From contig CP136063.1 in the NCBI GenBank assembly GCA_032622095.1, forward strand, positions 92,979,980-93,043,979: a stretch of 64,000 bases of DNA, read 5' to 3'. A model generated the notes under the pieces. That model did no database searches and had not been told where the DNA came from. It saw nothing but the letters and a program-made list of their open reading frames with translations. Both the position numbers and the translations under genes were made by a program. Source of the stretch: Siphonodentalium dalli. Lineage: Eukaryota > Mollusca > Scaphopoda > Gadilida > Siphonodentaliidae. Below are positions 62,301 through 64,000 of the stretch, in pieces. Positions within the stretch are counted from its first letter, which is position 1. Each line of letters begins with the position of its first letter.

Positions 62301-64000
62301 ACCATCAGATAGCGGGGATGTACCCAGCATGGTCACCAAGGTAAATTTATTTATGAGATTTCCGTCTAAATCCTGCAAAATTACCCATAATTCTGCTGTG
62401 GTTAAGTGGTCAATTACTTTGGGCATTACTGTAAATACTCATTGATGAGGTGTTCCCTGTTCAGATAATAAGTTCAAATAAGCAGACGTCTGATAATAAA
62501 AGTGCAGAAGGAGTCCTATATATTGGAGGAAAACGTTCAGATAATAAGTTCAACAAACGATCTAAAACATAATGTTTTTTACGCCCTGCCTTGTCATGAA
62601 CGCAACATTTTTGTTTTTCGGCTGGTCTTTATTGGGTTTTTTGGGCCAGGCCAGGGAGGATTTGAAAGGACAGTATATCCTTTCCTACAACCCACATTTT
62701 CCCATTTTTTTGTGGCTGGTCTCATAGCCAACTTTTTAAGGCTGGAATAAATATATATTGTTACTTTCTGTTTGGAACTACATTTGAGCATCTTTATCAA
62801 ATCAATAACCAATAGTTTTGGTATATATATGGAAAGCTGAGATTACAATATAGCTATCTTTCATGTTAATTCGTACTTTTGAATGATTTTATTAGGAAAA
62901 TATAGCTTTCACCAAATCATGGGTGGGTGAAATGTTCCAACGTGGGCATTCTGGTTGCTTTTACACCATTCTTGGGCATAAGCTATAGAATTTACATTGA
63001 AATTCTTGAATTGAACTGCTTCGAAAACGATTACAAACAGAAAGAACTGACTTATATCGGCCGAAATTATTTGAAAATTAACTATAACCATAACCATATT
63101 GATTCATATTCATTGGTGTGGAATGTTCAGGTAATATGTTAAAAAAACGACCTATGGTATGTTGAATATATTATCTGAACATTTCTTAAGGGATAACTAC
63201 TCATCAATGAGTATTTAGTATAGAAAGGGTTAAACGAGACGCAGATTTGACCCCCACTGTGTGAGTATGGAGTAAATTCTCTTTGACTATTTCACCTGGA
63301 AGAGGGATGTCGTATGATAATTTATTTAACCATTTGTTTCCCAAATACTCATTAATGAGTAGTTCCCTTAGGAAATGTTCAGATAATAAGTTCAACAAAT
63401 GGTCTATTGTCCTATTATCGGAATTTTTCCCACCACTGGAAAGGAAACCTTCTGCACGTTGTATTGTCTGTCATCTGATTATATATCTTCAACCAAGATT
63501 TCAGCTAGAGGGCAGCGGGTCCCTTTCCCTTCACCCAAATTTTCCCTCGGACAGTTTTCCCTACCCGATCCACAGATTAATGCTTACATGTCCTGTGTAT
63601 CTGCCATTAAATACAACCAACAGGGAGTGATAAACAAGCCTTGAAATAGTGTGTCTGTCATTTGCAGAACGAGGTCCCCAGAGGGTGAATTAAGTGATGC
63701 TACCCCCGCATAGCGGGCTAGCATCACCAAATTCACCCCTCTGGGAACCTCATTCTGCTGAGGTGAAACCAGAATGAGGTCCCCAGAGGGTGACTTTGGC
63801 GATGCTAGCCCGCTATGCGGTGTAGCATCACTAAATTCACCCTCTGGGGACCTCATTCTGCAAATGACAGACACACTATTTCAAGGCTTGGTGATAAACA
63901 AAGATAATGTTATTTGCCCCCCCGACACTGATCACTTGTGAACCATTTTGTGGGGAATGTTTTTGAGAGCTATTCTGAAATTATGACTTATTGCTAAAAG
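23311..64000 (+). CDS. STOML2: STOML2 stomatin-like protein 2, mitochondrial, partial gene
   Basis: Ten exons join in frame: 23311-23352, 25907-26041, 35652-35751, 40597-40655, 43297-43429, 54087-54143, 54546-54638, 58261-58359, 61338-61417 and 62212-62340, giving 309 codons. Residues 1-30 are a basic, serine-rich mitochondrial presequence. Residues 34-190 form the SPFH/band 7 domain (LPWNTIILFVPQQ, GVEDPEFAITQLAQTTMRSE, RERESLN-like). Residues 193-265 are an Ala/Glu-rich coiled coil. Residues 275-309 contain AEQYVSAFSNLAKKGNTVIL. In the known family it binds cardiolipin and prohibitins at the mitochondrial inner membrane. The vertebrate protein is about 356 residues, so the last 45 or so lie past base 64000. 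Introns are swollen by transposons (up to 10.7 kb). No coding defect was seen. Confidence 0.95.
23445..23660 (-). mobile_element. tRNA-derived SINE, copy 3
   Basis: Read on the minus strand it contains the body and tail domains (GGACAATAATGGCTGACC, GTCATGGGTGCAGTACGCTGTCC, GAATGCAAAATGCTGACTTCC) but only the edge of the tRNA head. A poly-G run at 23544-23558 interrupts it. It lies in STOML2 intron 1, 92 bp after exon 1. Confidence 0.82.
23661..24555. other. STOML2 intron 1, nothing recognised
   Basis: Unassigned sequence. Two similar stretches, GGGCCGACCAGGGTTCGAACCAGT (24020) and GGGCTGACCATGGTTCGGCCCAGT (24200), suggest a diverged duplication of about 180 bp. The B-box-like GGTTCGAACC at 24031 has no tRNA A-box at a suitable distance. 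Confidence 0.5.
24556..25135. repeat. Diverged tandem repeat with AAAATCACCCCTAGA cores
   Basis: CTAAAATCACCCCTAGACGCAACAGGGGC occurs at about 24563, with variants at 24922 and 25093. The spacer motifs CATATTCGCCGATG, GGCATTTTG and GTGGGTTTCRAYGACACCC are shared. It is unusually GC-rich for this intron. Confidence 0.75.
25380..25592. repeat. Long hairpin upstream of STOML2 exon 2
   Basis: Perfect 33-bp arms, 25445-25477 (ATATATCACTGGGGTTGCGG to CAGTTAA) and 25504-25536, surround a 26-nt loop. Outer, imperfect pairing (GCTGATGCATGCGGC near 25380, GCAGCATGCATCAGC near 25577; GGCTATCGG against CCGATAGCC) extends the structure to about 210 bp. It is probably a foldback element, ending about 315 bp before exon 2. 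Confidence 0.88.
25907..26041 (+). CDS. STOML2: STOML2 coding exon 2
   Basis: 135 nt, 45 codons (residues 15-59), from acceptor TTTTGCAG to donor GTGAGT, phase 0. QTLRQAKLQARYRTS finishes the presequence. LPWNTIILFVPQQQSYVIER and FGKFNKILEP match the start of the mature STOML2 SPFH domain. Confidence 0.97.
26148..28513. mobile_element. TIR-bounded element of about 2.4 kb
   Basis: Left end TTTGTTTCCGCTCTCCCGACC at 26152, and right end GGTCGGTCGGGTTAGCGGAAACAAA ending at 28503, are inverted copies about 25 bp long. A second, degenerate left-type motif (TTTGTTTCCGCTAACGAGC) lies at 26340. It contains the repeat at 26979-27841. No transposase was recognised and no target duplication could be assigned. 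Confidence 0.6.
26979..27841. repeat. CGTCCGTCC-type tandem element, copy 1
   Basis: It starts with a short hairpin TATACCCCTTTTAAAAAAAG and the GTCCGTCCGTGCGTCTGTCC run. It then has about four units of 170-175 bp (GTCTGTTCATGTC, AACTTCAACAGTTGTGCTGG, GGATGTTCACTACTATGAGG, GGGTTCCATCGTTTTGTTC). It ends GGTATGCACCGGACGACAGTC. Copy 2 lies 2.25 kb downstream in the same orientation. Confidence 0.85.
28578..28801. mobile_element. Double-hairpin MITE (TTAACCCTT family)
   Basis: Two ATTCTCTTATAT stem-loops with GGCTCCCTATGGGAGACTC and the terminal GTCATGGAAGGGTTAA are present. The left terminus is lost. Confidence 0.82.
28978..29116. mobile_element. Mariner-like palindromic MITE, short form
   Basis: TA-flanked CAGTAATGCTCTAATTAATCGACC at the left with its complement at the right. 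Only the left arm interior is kept, so this is a deletion product of the full palindrome. Confidence 0.87.
29227..30129. repeat. CGTCCGTCC-type tandem element, copy 2
   Basis: Same architecture as 26979-27841 (hairpin TATACCCCCTTTTAAAAAAA, CCGTCCGTCC run, four 170-175 bp units, end GTATGCACCGGACGACAGTC). The open frames at 29393 and 29654 belong to it and are not genes. Confidence 0.85.
30234..32394. mobile_element. Candidate element carrying eight GTAACAGGACTGAC motifs
   Basis: An inverted pair, GAAAATCTCAAAATTACCAT at 30234 and its complement ending at 32394, brackets 2.16 kb. Inside, the 14-mer GTAACAGGACTGAC occurs eight times in both orientations: 30419-30434, 30757-30771, 30775-30790, 31603-31617, 31632-31647, 31649-31662, 31805-31820 and 31996-32011. 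Most copies extend to GGTAACAGGACTGACA. A central hairpin lies at 31131-31212. No transposase frame was seen. I infer a non-autonomous transposon with transposase-site-like repeats. The ends are tentative. Confidence 0.55.
31131..31212. repeat. 82-nt hairpin, 37-bp stem with 8-nt loop
   Basis: 31131-31167 (TGTCAGTTTTGGAATTCACC to GCTCAAC) pairs with 31176-31212 with a single mismatch; the loop is TGGATGCT. The size resembles an animal microRNA precursor, but the near-perfect pairing and location in a repeat-like element favour a foldback origin. Confidence 0.9.
32548..32760. repeat. Foldback repeat followed by 11-bp tandem repeats
   Basis: Arms TTCTATTTTATACGGAATTTATCAACC and GGTTGATAAATTACGTATAAAATAGAA are inverted around a 100-bp centre that also pairs partly (GAGTTCACTAAATTCG against GAATTTAGTGGAC). 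It is followed at about 32710-32750 by four copies of AACGCGAAGCA. Confidence 0.82.
33194..33408. mobile_element. Mariner-like palindromic MITE, full length
   Basis: The best copy in the window: CAGTAATGCTCTAATTAATCG at the left, its complement at the right, flanked by TA on both sides. The two arms of about 105 bp are almost perfectly complementary through the centre GAAAGCTCTCGCTGAGAGCTTTC. A TA target and CAGTA ends fit the Tc1/mariner superfamily. Confidence 0.93.
34430..34870. repeat. Degenerate tandem repeat, GTTGACCTCAGATG family
   Basis: Three units of roughly 145 bp carry AGATAGGTCCSGTTGACCTCAGATGTCTTAA and GGAGCTGAAA. They are preceded by a TTTGTTTG microsatellite at 34455-34490. 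Between 33412 and 34430 nothing else was recognised. Confidence 0.7.
35244..35370. mobile_element. Mariner-like palindromic MITE, short form
   Basis: TA-flanked CAGTAATTCTCTAAGTAATCG at the left and its partner TCGATTACTTAGAGCATTACTG at the right. The right arm only is kept. Confidence 0.86.
35652..35751 (+). CDS. STOML2: STOML2 coding exon 3
   Basis: 100 nt from acceptor TATTTCTAG to donor GTAAGA. Residues 60-92 GLNVIIPVVDSVRYVQILKE and QAIDIPHQSAISR, plus one base of Asp93. This is the SPFH domain strand-helix segment, GLN..IPV.D..RYVQ.LKE. Confidence 0.97.
35977..36774. mobile_element. Non-autonomous hAT transposon 3
   Basis: 798 bp; ends CAGGCTTGTCAAAGTACCG and, inverted, CAGGCTTTTCAACCGGTACC. 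The exact 8-bp target duplication TCCGCAAT lies at 35969-35976 and 36775-36782. Both subterminal regions are packed with GGTACCGGTACC-type palindromes. A separate inner stem-loop (GTCAGACTATCCTAATGCA against TGCATTAGTATAGTCTGA) lies at about 36187-36260. No transposase. Confidence 0.93.
37310..37655. mobile_element. Palindromic MITE, AACCGCCATAAACAGAAAG family, copy 1
   Basis: AAAACCGCCATAAACAGAAAGAATATT at the left and AATATTCTTTCTGTTTATGGCAGTTTT at the right are inverted. The inner arms contain TTGTTCTTATACCAATCATAAATATTGCG and its complement. The right outer part GCCATCCGTATCTTTAAG matches the end of the larger copy at 59117-59645. Confidence 0.82.
37952..39284. mobile_element. Non-autonomous hAT transposon 2
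   Basis: 1333 bp; ends TAGTGCTGAAACGG and, inverted, TAGTGCTGAAACGGA. Exact 8-bp target duplication CTACAGGG at 37944-37951 and 39285-39292. Subterminal regions carry repeated AACCGGTTAACC-like and ATCCGGATATCCGG palindromes. An inner palindrome AACATCAAAGATGACGTCATG lies near 38950. No transposase frame. Confidence 0.93.
39293..39960. repeat. Diverged tandem repeat, GAGGTCAAC family
   Basis: Three weak units of about 190 bp with TTATTGTTAATTATTAGTTCCCC, GAGGTCAACCTG and TGTAACTC. It is related to the 34430 repeat. Low confidence in the boundaries. Confidence 0.5.
39970..40056. repeat. 87-nt hairpin
   Basis: Perfect 31-bp arms 39970-40000 (TACTGGTTATGAACACAGCA and onward) and 40026-40056 enclose a 25-nt loop that itself contains the palindrome GTATGGTCCGACCATAC. 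It lies in STOML2 intron 3. Confidence 0.9.
40255..40506. mobile_element. CAAGCCTTGAAATAGTG MITE with 8-bp target duplication
   Basis: 252 bp with inverted ends CAAGCCTTGAAATAGTGTG. The exact target duplication TTCCATTT is at 40247-40254 and 40507-40514. Two stem-loops of about 105 bp, each AATGAGGTCCCCAGAGGGTG paired with its complement, sit side by side, separated by CTGAGGTGTAAGC. It ends 90 bp before STOML2 exon 4. Confidence 0.94.
40597..40655 (+). CDS. STOML2: STOML2 coding exon 4
   Basis: 59 nt from acceptor TTCTTTCAG to donor GTATGT. Completes Asp93 and encodes residues 94-112 NVTLQIDGVLYLRVVNPYK, matching the conserved DNVTLQIDGVLYLR block of STOML2. Confidence 0.97.
40712..42088. 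mobile_element. TIR element with CAGGGTTTCCG ends
   Basis: 1377 bp from CAGGGTTTCCGCC at the left to CGGAAACCCTG at the right. A 6-bp direct repeat TAGATT abuts both ends (40706-40711, 42089-42094). The terminal sequence looks hAT-like but only six bases of the flanks agree, so the superfamily is not settled. It lies 56 bp downstream of STOML2 exon 4. No transposase recognised. Confidence 0.72.
42095..42869. other. STOML2 intron 4, nothing recognised
   Basis: No repeat family or gene signal recognised. Confidence 0.5.
42870..43258. mobile_element. CAAGCCTGAGTTTAGTGTG MITE, long form, right-truncated
   Basis: It starts CAAGCCTGAGTTTAGTGTGCC, has the first stem-loop and the spacer (ATGGTGAATAATGTGATGTACACCC, TTGGGAACCTCGATTATG) of the 15049 element, then breaks off inside the second stem-loop at ATGTTAGCCCGCTATG. 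The break is about 40 bp before the STOML2 exon 5 acceptor. Confidence 0.85.
43297..43429 (+). CDS. STOML2: STOML2 coding exon 5
   Basis: 133 nt from acceptor CTCAACAG to donor GTAAGT. Residues 113-156: TSYGVEDPEFAITQLAQTTM, RSEIGKITLDSVFKERESLN, IAIV, plus one base of Glu157. This is the most conserved part of the SPFH domain of the family. Confidence 0.98.
43430..44780. other. STOML2 intron 5, first part, no class assigned
   Basis: A local inverted pair GTCGACGTAAACATC and TAATATTACGTCGAC occurs at 43820-43862, and related TATGTCGACTGTACTTTTGC at 44380. No gene signal. Confidence 0.5.
45842..46115 (+). mobile_element. tRNA-derived SINE, copy 4
   Basis: GTGCTAGCGGACCGGGAATCGC, GGTATTCTGACAGAAATCAG, AATGCAAATGCTGACTTTCC, GTGGGTGCACTACGCTG and GTGTGCATGTTACAGAACAC match the body and tail of copy 2. 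The A-box end is missing. Confidence 0.86.
46116..48129. other. Interior of the nested element, nothing recognised
   Basis: No domain could be assigned to any frame. The stretch 47370-47980 is comparatively GC-rich (CCTAAGACGCAGGCAGGGGACC, GATGCCCGATCGTAAGGGCC) and may be decayed transposon coding sequence. Confidence 0.4.
48130..48578. repeat. Tandem duplication of about 240 bp
   Basis: GGCTATATATATATCTTTAATGATACATTGGAT, GCTCTGGCTCCGACCATT, GATTGTTGGGCGCAGC and GTCTTCTGACATGATCTCATGA (48190-48310) recur as TTGTATATCTATATTTAGTGATACGTTGGAT through CTTCTGACATGGTCTCATGA (48450-48575). The copies are moderately diverged. Confidence 0.8.
48622..49345 (-). mobile_element. ACTAG-type element, reverse orientation
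   Basis: Read on the minus strand it begins ACTAGAAGGTCACCCGACTTCG and ends with the CACACA tail and CAGATCTTCC. Its middle matches 7735-8175 (CAGCCGATGCATTTGACTG, AGTTATCTGCCTCAATTAT, AAATCGATTCGAAACAGCGCG are shared). The left boundary is approximate. Confidence 0.8.
49893..50180 (+). pseudogene. Open frame of 95 codons, possible retroelement or transposon fragment
   Basis: The reading contains ERELVSSHLKSAGFLELTDE preceded by SSLEWASSSAGRYVAKA in a slightly loose rendering of positions 49970-50080. The helix ending HLKSAGF is reminiscent of reverse-transcriptase segments of DIRS-like elements, but no catalytic motif is present. It has no start context or splice signals I trust. It is most likely a fragment within the nested element. 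Confidence 0.3.
50375..50711. mobile_element. MITE with ATGATATTTTTAAAAATATA inverted ends
   Basis: 337 bp. Inverted ends of about 60 bp run from ATGATATTTTTAAAAATATA through ATATTTCCTTAAAGAAAGCC to ACTGAACTAT, nearly perfect. Its core (GCGAATTCAGTCGGTTATATTG, CCACTGAAGACCGCGAGGG) is an inverted relative of 44956-45145. It abuts the right end of the 5.4-kb element. Confidence 0.88.
50712..52400. repeat. Tandem array of 155-170 bp units, ACATGGCCGCTGGTGGCCATC family
   Basis: About ten units. Two types alternate: one has TTGGCGCGGGCTACAGGCC and GTCATGAATGTTGACATT, the other has TTTGACACATCCTACAGACC and ATCCGATCATCACCAAACTTC. Together they give a dimer of about 325 bp that repeats at about 50775, 51138/51293, 51623/51777 and 52098. 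Each unit ends ATGGGAACGAGTCATTTT. The same family, reversed and older, is at 2750-3535. Confidence 0.9.
52536..53400. other. STOML2 intron 5, nothing recognised
   Basis: No repeat family or coding signal recognised. A short TATATATATATATGTG tract lies at 53214-53229. Confidence 0.5.
53415..53870. repeat. CGTCCGTCC-type element, third, diverged
   Basis: The hairpin TATACCCCCACTTTCGAAGAAAATGGGGGGGTATA is followed by CCGTCCGTCCGTC runs and two units with TCATAACTCGAACAACTATGAACCGATTTC. The architecture is as in 26979-27841 but the sequence is only distantly similar. Confidence 0.72.
54087..54143 (+). CDS. STOML2: STOML2 coding exon 6
   Basis: 57 nt from acceptor TCATTTTCAG to strong donor GTAAGT. 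Completes Glu157, encodes residues 158-175 ALNHAAESWGILCLRYEI and one base of Arg176. Matches the AA..WGI.CLRYEI block. Confidence 0.97.
54546..54638 (+). CDS. STOML2: STOML2 coding exon 7
   Basis: 93 nt from acceptor CTTTTTTCAG to donor GTGAAT. Completes Arg176 and encodes residues 177-206 DIKLPDRVQDAMQMQVEAER, KKRASVLESE, and one base of Gly207. Matches DI..P.RV...MQMQVEAERRKRA.VLESEG. Confidence 0.98.
54639..55227. other. STOML2 intron 7, first part, nothing recognised
   Basis: No repeat or coding signal recognised. Confidence 0.5.
55228..55560. repeat. Dispersed repeat shared with 2217-2560
   Basis: TATTTATTACACACTTGTTC at 55239, ACAAGCCCTGTATG at 55397 and TTAATGGGTTTGTCGAGACGG at 55498 follow the same order as in the 2217 copy. 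Confidence 0.65.
55590..55735. mobile_element. Double-hairpin MITE (TTAACCCTT family), fragment
   Basis: CCCTGTGCCAATGCATTATC, TTATATATGCAACTCTCTCATAGGGACCCTCGC and ATGGCCTAACAATATTTATCTTGACC; the right end is lost. Confidence 0.78.
55736..56661. other. STOML2 intron 7, nothing recognised
   Basis: A short segment (GGCAGCAGGTCCCTTTTAGG, ATGCCACTAAATAAAACCAACAGGGA, AACCATTTTGTAGG) resembles the flanks of the MITE at 63635, so an older repeat lies under both. Nothing else recognised. Confidence 0.5.
56670..56923. mobile_element. CAAGCCTTGAAATAGTG MITE with 8-bp target duplication
   Basis: 254 bp; target duplication AGGCCATG at 56662-56669 and 56924-56931. Same two-stem-loop build as 40255 and 63635. 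Confidence 0.94.
56932..58260. other. STOML2 intron 7, last part
   Basis: Contains several short scattered TTGAGCCAC motifs (57372, 57426, 57978, 58012) in two clusters about 600 bp apart that may be the ends of an unrecognised element. No gene signal; the 101-codon frame at 57070 has no domain. Confidence 0.45.
58261..58359 (+). CDS. STOML2: STOML2 coding exon 8
   Basis: 99 nt from acceptor ACTTCCAG to donor GTATCT. Completes Gly207 and encodes residues 208-239 IKQADINVAEGKRQARILQS, EAYQTEQINQAE, plus one base of Gly240. Matches I.VAEGK.QA.IL.SEA...EQINQA.GE. Its last 50 nt plus donor are the source of the tandem array that follows. Reading into the intron meets a stop (TAA) at 58377-58379. 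Confidence 0.97.
58360..59119 (+). repeat. Exon-derived minisatellite (60-61 bp unit) in STOML2 intron 8
   Basis: Thirteen units start at 58360, 58420, 58452, 58512, 58573, 58634, 58695, 58756, 58816, 58876, 58936, 58996 and 59060. Most are 60 or 61 bp; the second is truncated to 32 bp and the twelfth is 64 bp. Each reads GTATCTATCAAATCTTAYAA, TCTGAGGCYTACCAG, then GTTAACCAAGCTCAAG. This matches the last 50 nt of exon 8 (ATCTTACAATCTGAGGCCTA, CCAGACAGAACAG, ATTAACCAAGCTGAAG) joined to the first bases of intron 8 (GTATCTATC). Every unit keeps an AAG|GTATCT donor-like junction. Confidence 0.95.
59117..59645. mobile_element. Palindromic MITE, AACCGCCATAAACAGAAAG family, copy 2
   Basis: Ends TTAAAGATACGGGCGGCATT and GAATGCCGCCCGTGCATTTAA are inverted. 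Then AAAAACCGCCATAAACAGAAAG at the left is matched by CTTCTGTTGATGGCGATTT at the right. It is about 530 bp and abuts the minisatellite directly. Confidence 0.83.
59668..59925. mobile_element. Double-hairpin MITE (TTAACCCTT family)
   Basis: CAACCCTTTCATGATGGAAGC, two CATTCTCTTATATAT stem-loops, and CTCCAGTCACTGAAG at the right. Confidence 0.83.
60250..60360. repeat. Dispersed repeat shared with 6930 and 54325 (inverted)
   Basis: AAATTAGCTACAGCAAAATGTGATGCC, GTAGAAAAAGC and ATTTCATGCAAAATTTTCTAGAGCAATGCC match the complement of the 54325 copy. Confidence 0.72.
60480..60735. repeat. Interspersed element, GTTCAACAAA family
   Basis: ATGTAATAAGTTAAACAAATTGC, CCTCTGCACTTATATTATTTC, CCACTTGTCATCTGC, ATTCCAATGTATTCTTGTATG and ACAAAGGGTTAA follow the order of 9605-9840. 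Confidence 0.7.
61143..61312. mobile_element. Double-hairpin MITE (TTAACCCTT family), ends 25 bp before exon 9
   Basis: TTAACCCTTGTGCCGC, GATTCTCTTATATATGCGAATC and its partner, GGCTTACAAGGTCAAGG, then a shortened right part ending AGTCATGGAAGAGTTA. The STOML2 exon 9 acceptor lies 25 bp further on. Confidence 0.83.
61338..61417 (+). CDS. STOML2: STOML2 coding exon 9
   Basis: 80 nt from acceptor TGCTTGTTAG to strong donor GTAAGT. Completes Gly240 and encodes residues 241-266 EADAMVKRATAKATSIELVA, KSLKHE. Matches the Ala/Lys-rich GEA.A...A.AKA..I...A segment. The pyrimidine tract is weak, interrupted by G. Confidence 0.95.
61612..61643. mobile_element. Ends-only remnant of the mariner-like MITE
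   Basis: TACAGTAATGC-GAT-GAGCATTACTGTA: only the first and last ten or so bases of the family remain, still flanked by TA. Confidence 0.75.
61655..61974. repeat. Recent 160-bp tandem duplication
   Basis: Two copies, 61655-61814 and 61815-61974, from CAAGCAAAATTAGTTTTTGC to GTTGTTTCAGT, differ at only about three positions. They lie in STOML2 intron 9, ending 237 bp before exon 10. Confidence 0.95.
62212..62340 (+). CDS. STOML2: STOML2 coding exon 10
   Basis: 129 nt, 43 codons (residues 267-309), from acceptor TTTTTTCACAG to donor GTAAAT. NGQNAVNYQVAEQYVSAFSN then LAKKGNTVILPSDSGDVPSM, VTK. Matches AEQYVSAFSKLAK..NT.LLP...GDV.SMV. The following exon, expected to encode about 45 residues and the stop, was not found before 64000. 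Confidence 0.97.
62357..62434. mobile_element. Mariner-like MITE fragment 17 bp after exon 10
   Basis: CCGTCTAAATCCTGCAAAATTACCC, CTGCTGTGGTTAAG and GGGCATTACTG followed by TA match the right end of the family. The left part is lost. Confidence 0.87.
62435..62580. repeat. Interspersed element, GTTCAACAAA family, fragment
   Basis: ACTCATTGATGAGGTGTTCCC, GTTCAGATAATAAGTTCAA (twice) and AAAAGTGCAGAAGGAGTCCT belong to the family at 9605. Confidence 0.7.
62581..63129. other. STOML2 intron 10, nothing recognised
   Basis: No exon with the expected STOML2 C-terminal sequence and no clear repeat. Confidence 0.5.
63130..63485. repeat. Interspersed element, GTTCAACAAA family, inverted pair
   Basis: The left half 63130-63235 (TATTATCTGAACATTTCTTAAGG, ACTCATCAATGAGTATTTAG, AGAAAGGGTTAA) and the right half 63335-63485 (CCAAATACTCATTAATGAGTAG, GTTCAGATAATAAGTTCAACAAA, CTTCTGCACGTTGTATTGTC) are in opposite orientation. 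About 100 bp of other sequence separates them. Confidence 0.7.
63635..63890. mobile_element. CAAGCCTTGAAATAGTG MITE with 8-bp target duplication
   Basis: 256 bp; target duplication GTGATAAA at 63627-63634 and 63891-63898. Two adjacent stem-loops as in the 40255 copy. An 83-96 codon minus-strand frame over it is an artefact of the palindromes. Confidence 0.94.

Noticed and set aside
62341-64000. Final STOML2 exon inside the window
   Set aside because: No acceptor followed by a plausible C-terminal STOML2 reading was found; it most likely lies beyond the right edge.

Overview
The window is eukaryotic nuclear DNA from an invertebrate animal. It is AT-rich, intron-rich and packed with short DNA transposons, foldback elements and satellites. 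I infer a lophotrochozoan, most likely a mollusc of bivalve type, from protein similarity and the style of the repeats; no species can be named from the sequence alone. There are no bacterial-type operons, CRISPR arrays, rRNA genes or intact tRNA genes. Only two host genes can be supported, and both run off the window.

The minus-strand gene is DNAAF4 (DYX1C1), a cytoplasmic dynein-arm assembly factor. Eight coding exons lie between 22836 (start codon) and 5965. They encode the N-terminal CS domain, a charged helical linker and the first TPR helix pair; the remaining TPR exons must lie left of base 1. The plus-strand gene is STOML2, a mitochondrial stomatin/prohibitin-family (SPFH) protein. 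Ten coding exons run from 23311 to 62340 and encode 309 residues; the last roughly 45 residues lie beyond base 64000. All exon joins were checked by reading frame and GT/AG borders, and every phase matches. The genes are head to head, with 474 bp between the two ATGs forming a shared promoter region with CCAAT, ETS-like and E-box motifs.

Everything else is intron filled with mobile DNA. (1) 1-1150 is a 58-bp satellite. (2) Three non-autonomous hAT elements with exact 8-bp target duplications sit at 4018, 35977 and 37952. (3) Several MITE families recur: a TA-flanked palindromic family (CAGTAATGC ends), a CAAGCCTTG-ended family with 8-bp target duplications, a double-hairpin family with TTAACCCTT ends, and others. 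(4) A tRNA-derived SINE occurs four times. (5) An ACTAG-starting element family carries a 122-bp internal tandem unit, amplified at 17155-18157. (6) Two elements, at 18.8-21.1 kb and 30.2-32.4 kb, are studded with their own short palindromic or 14-bp motifs. (7) A nested transposon complex covers 44.8-52.5 kb inside STOML2 intron 5.

The most interesting signals are small. A 60-bp minisatellite in STOML2 intron 8 was born from the 3' end of exon 8 plus its splice donor. A tandem duplicate of DNAAF4 exon 6 could still be a frame-neutral cassette exon. A 72-bp perfect inverted repeat with a 3-nt loop lies in DNAAF4 intron 1. Several STOML2 splice sites have transposons within 17-60 bp. I did not find a new multi-gene system in this window.
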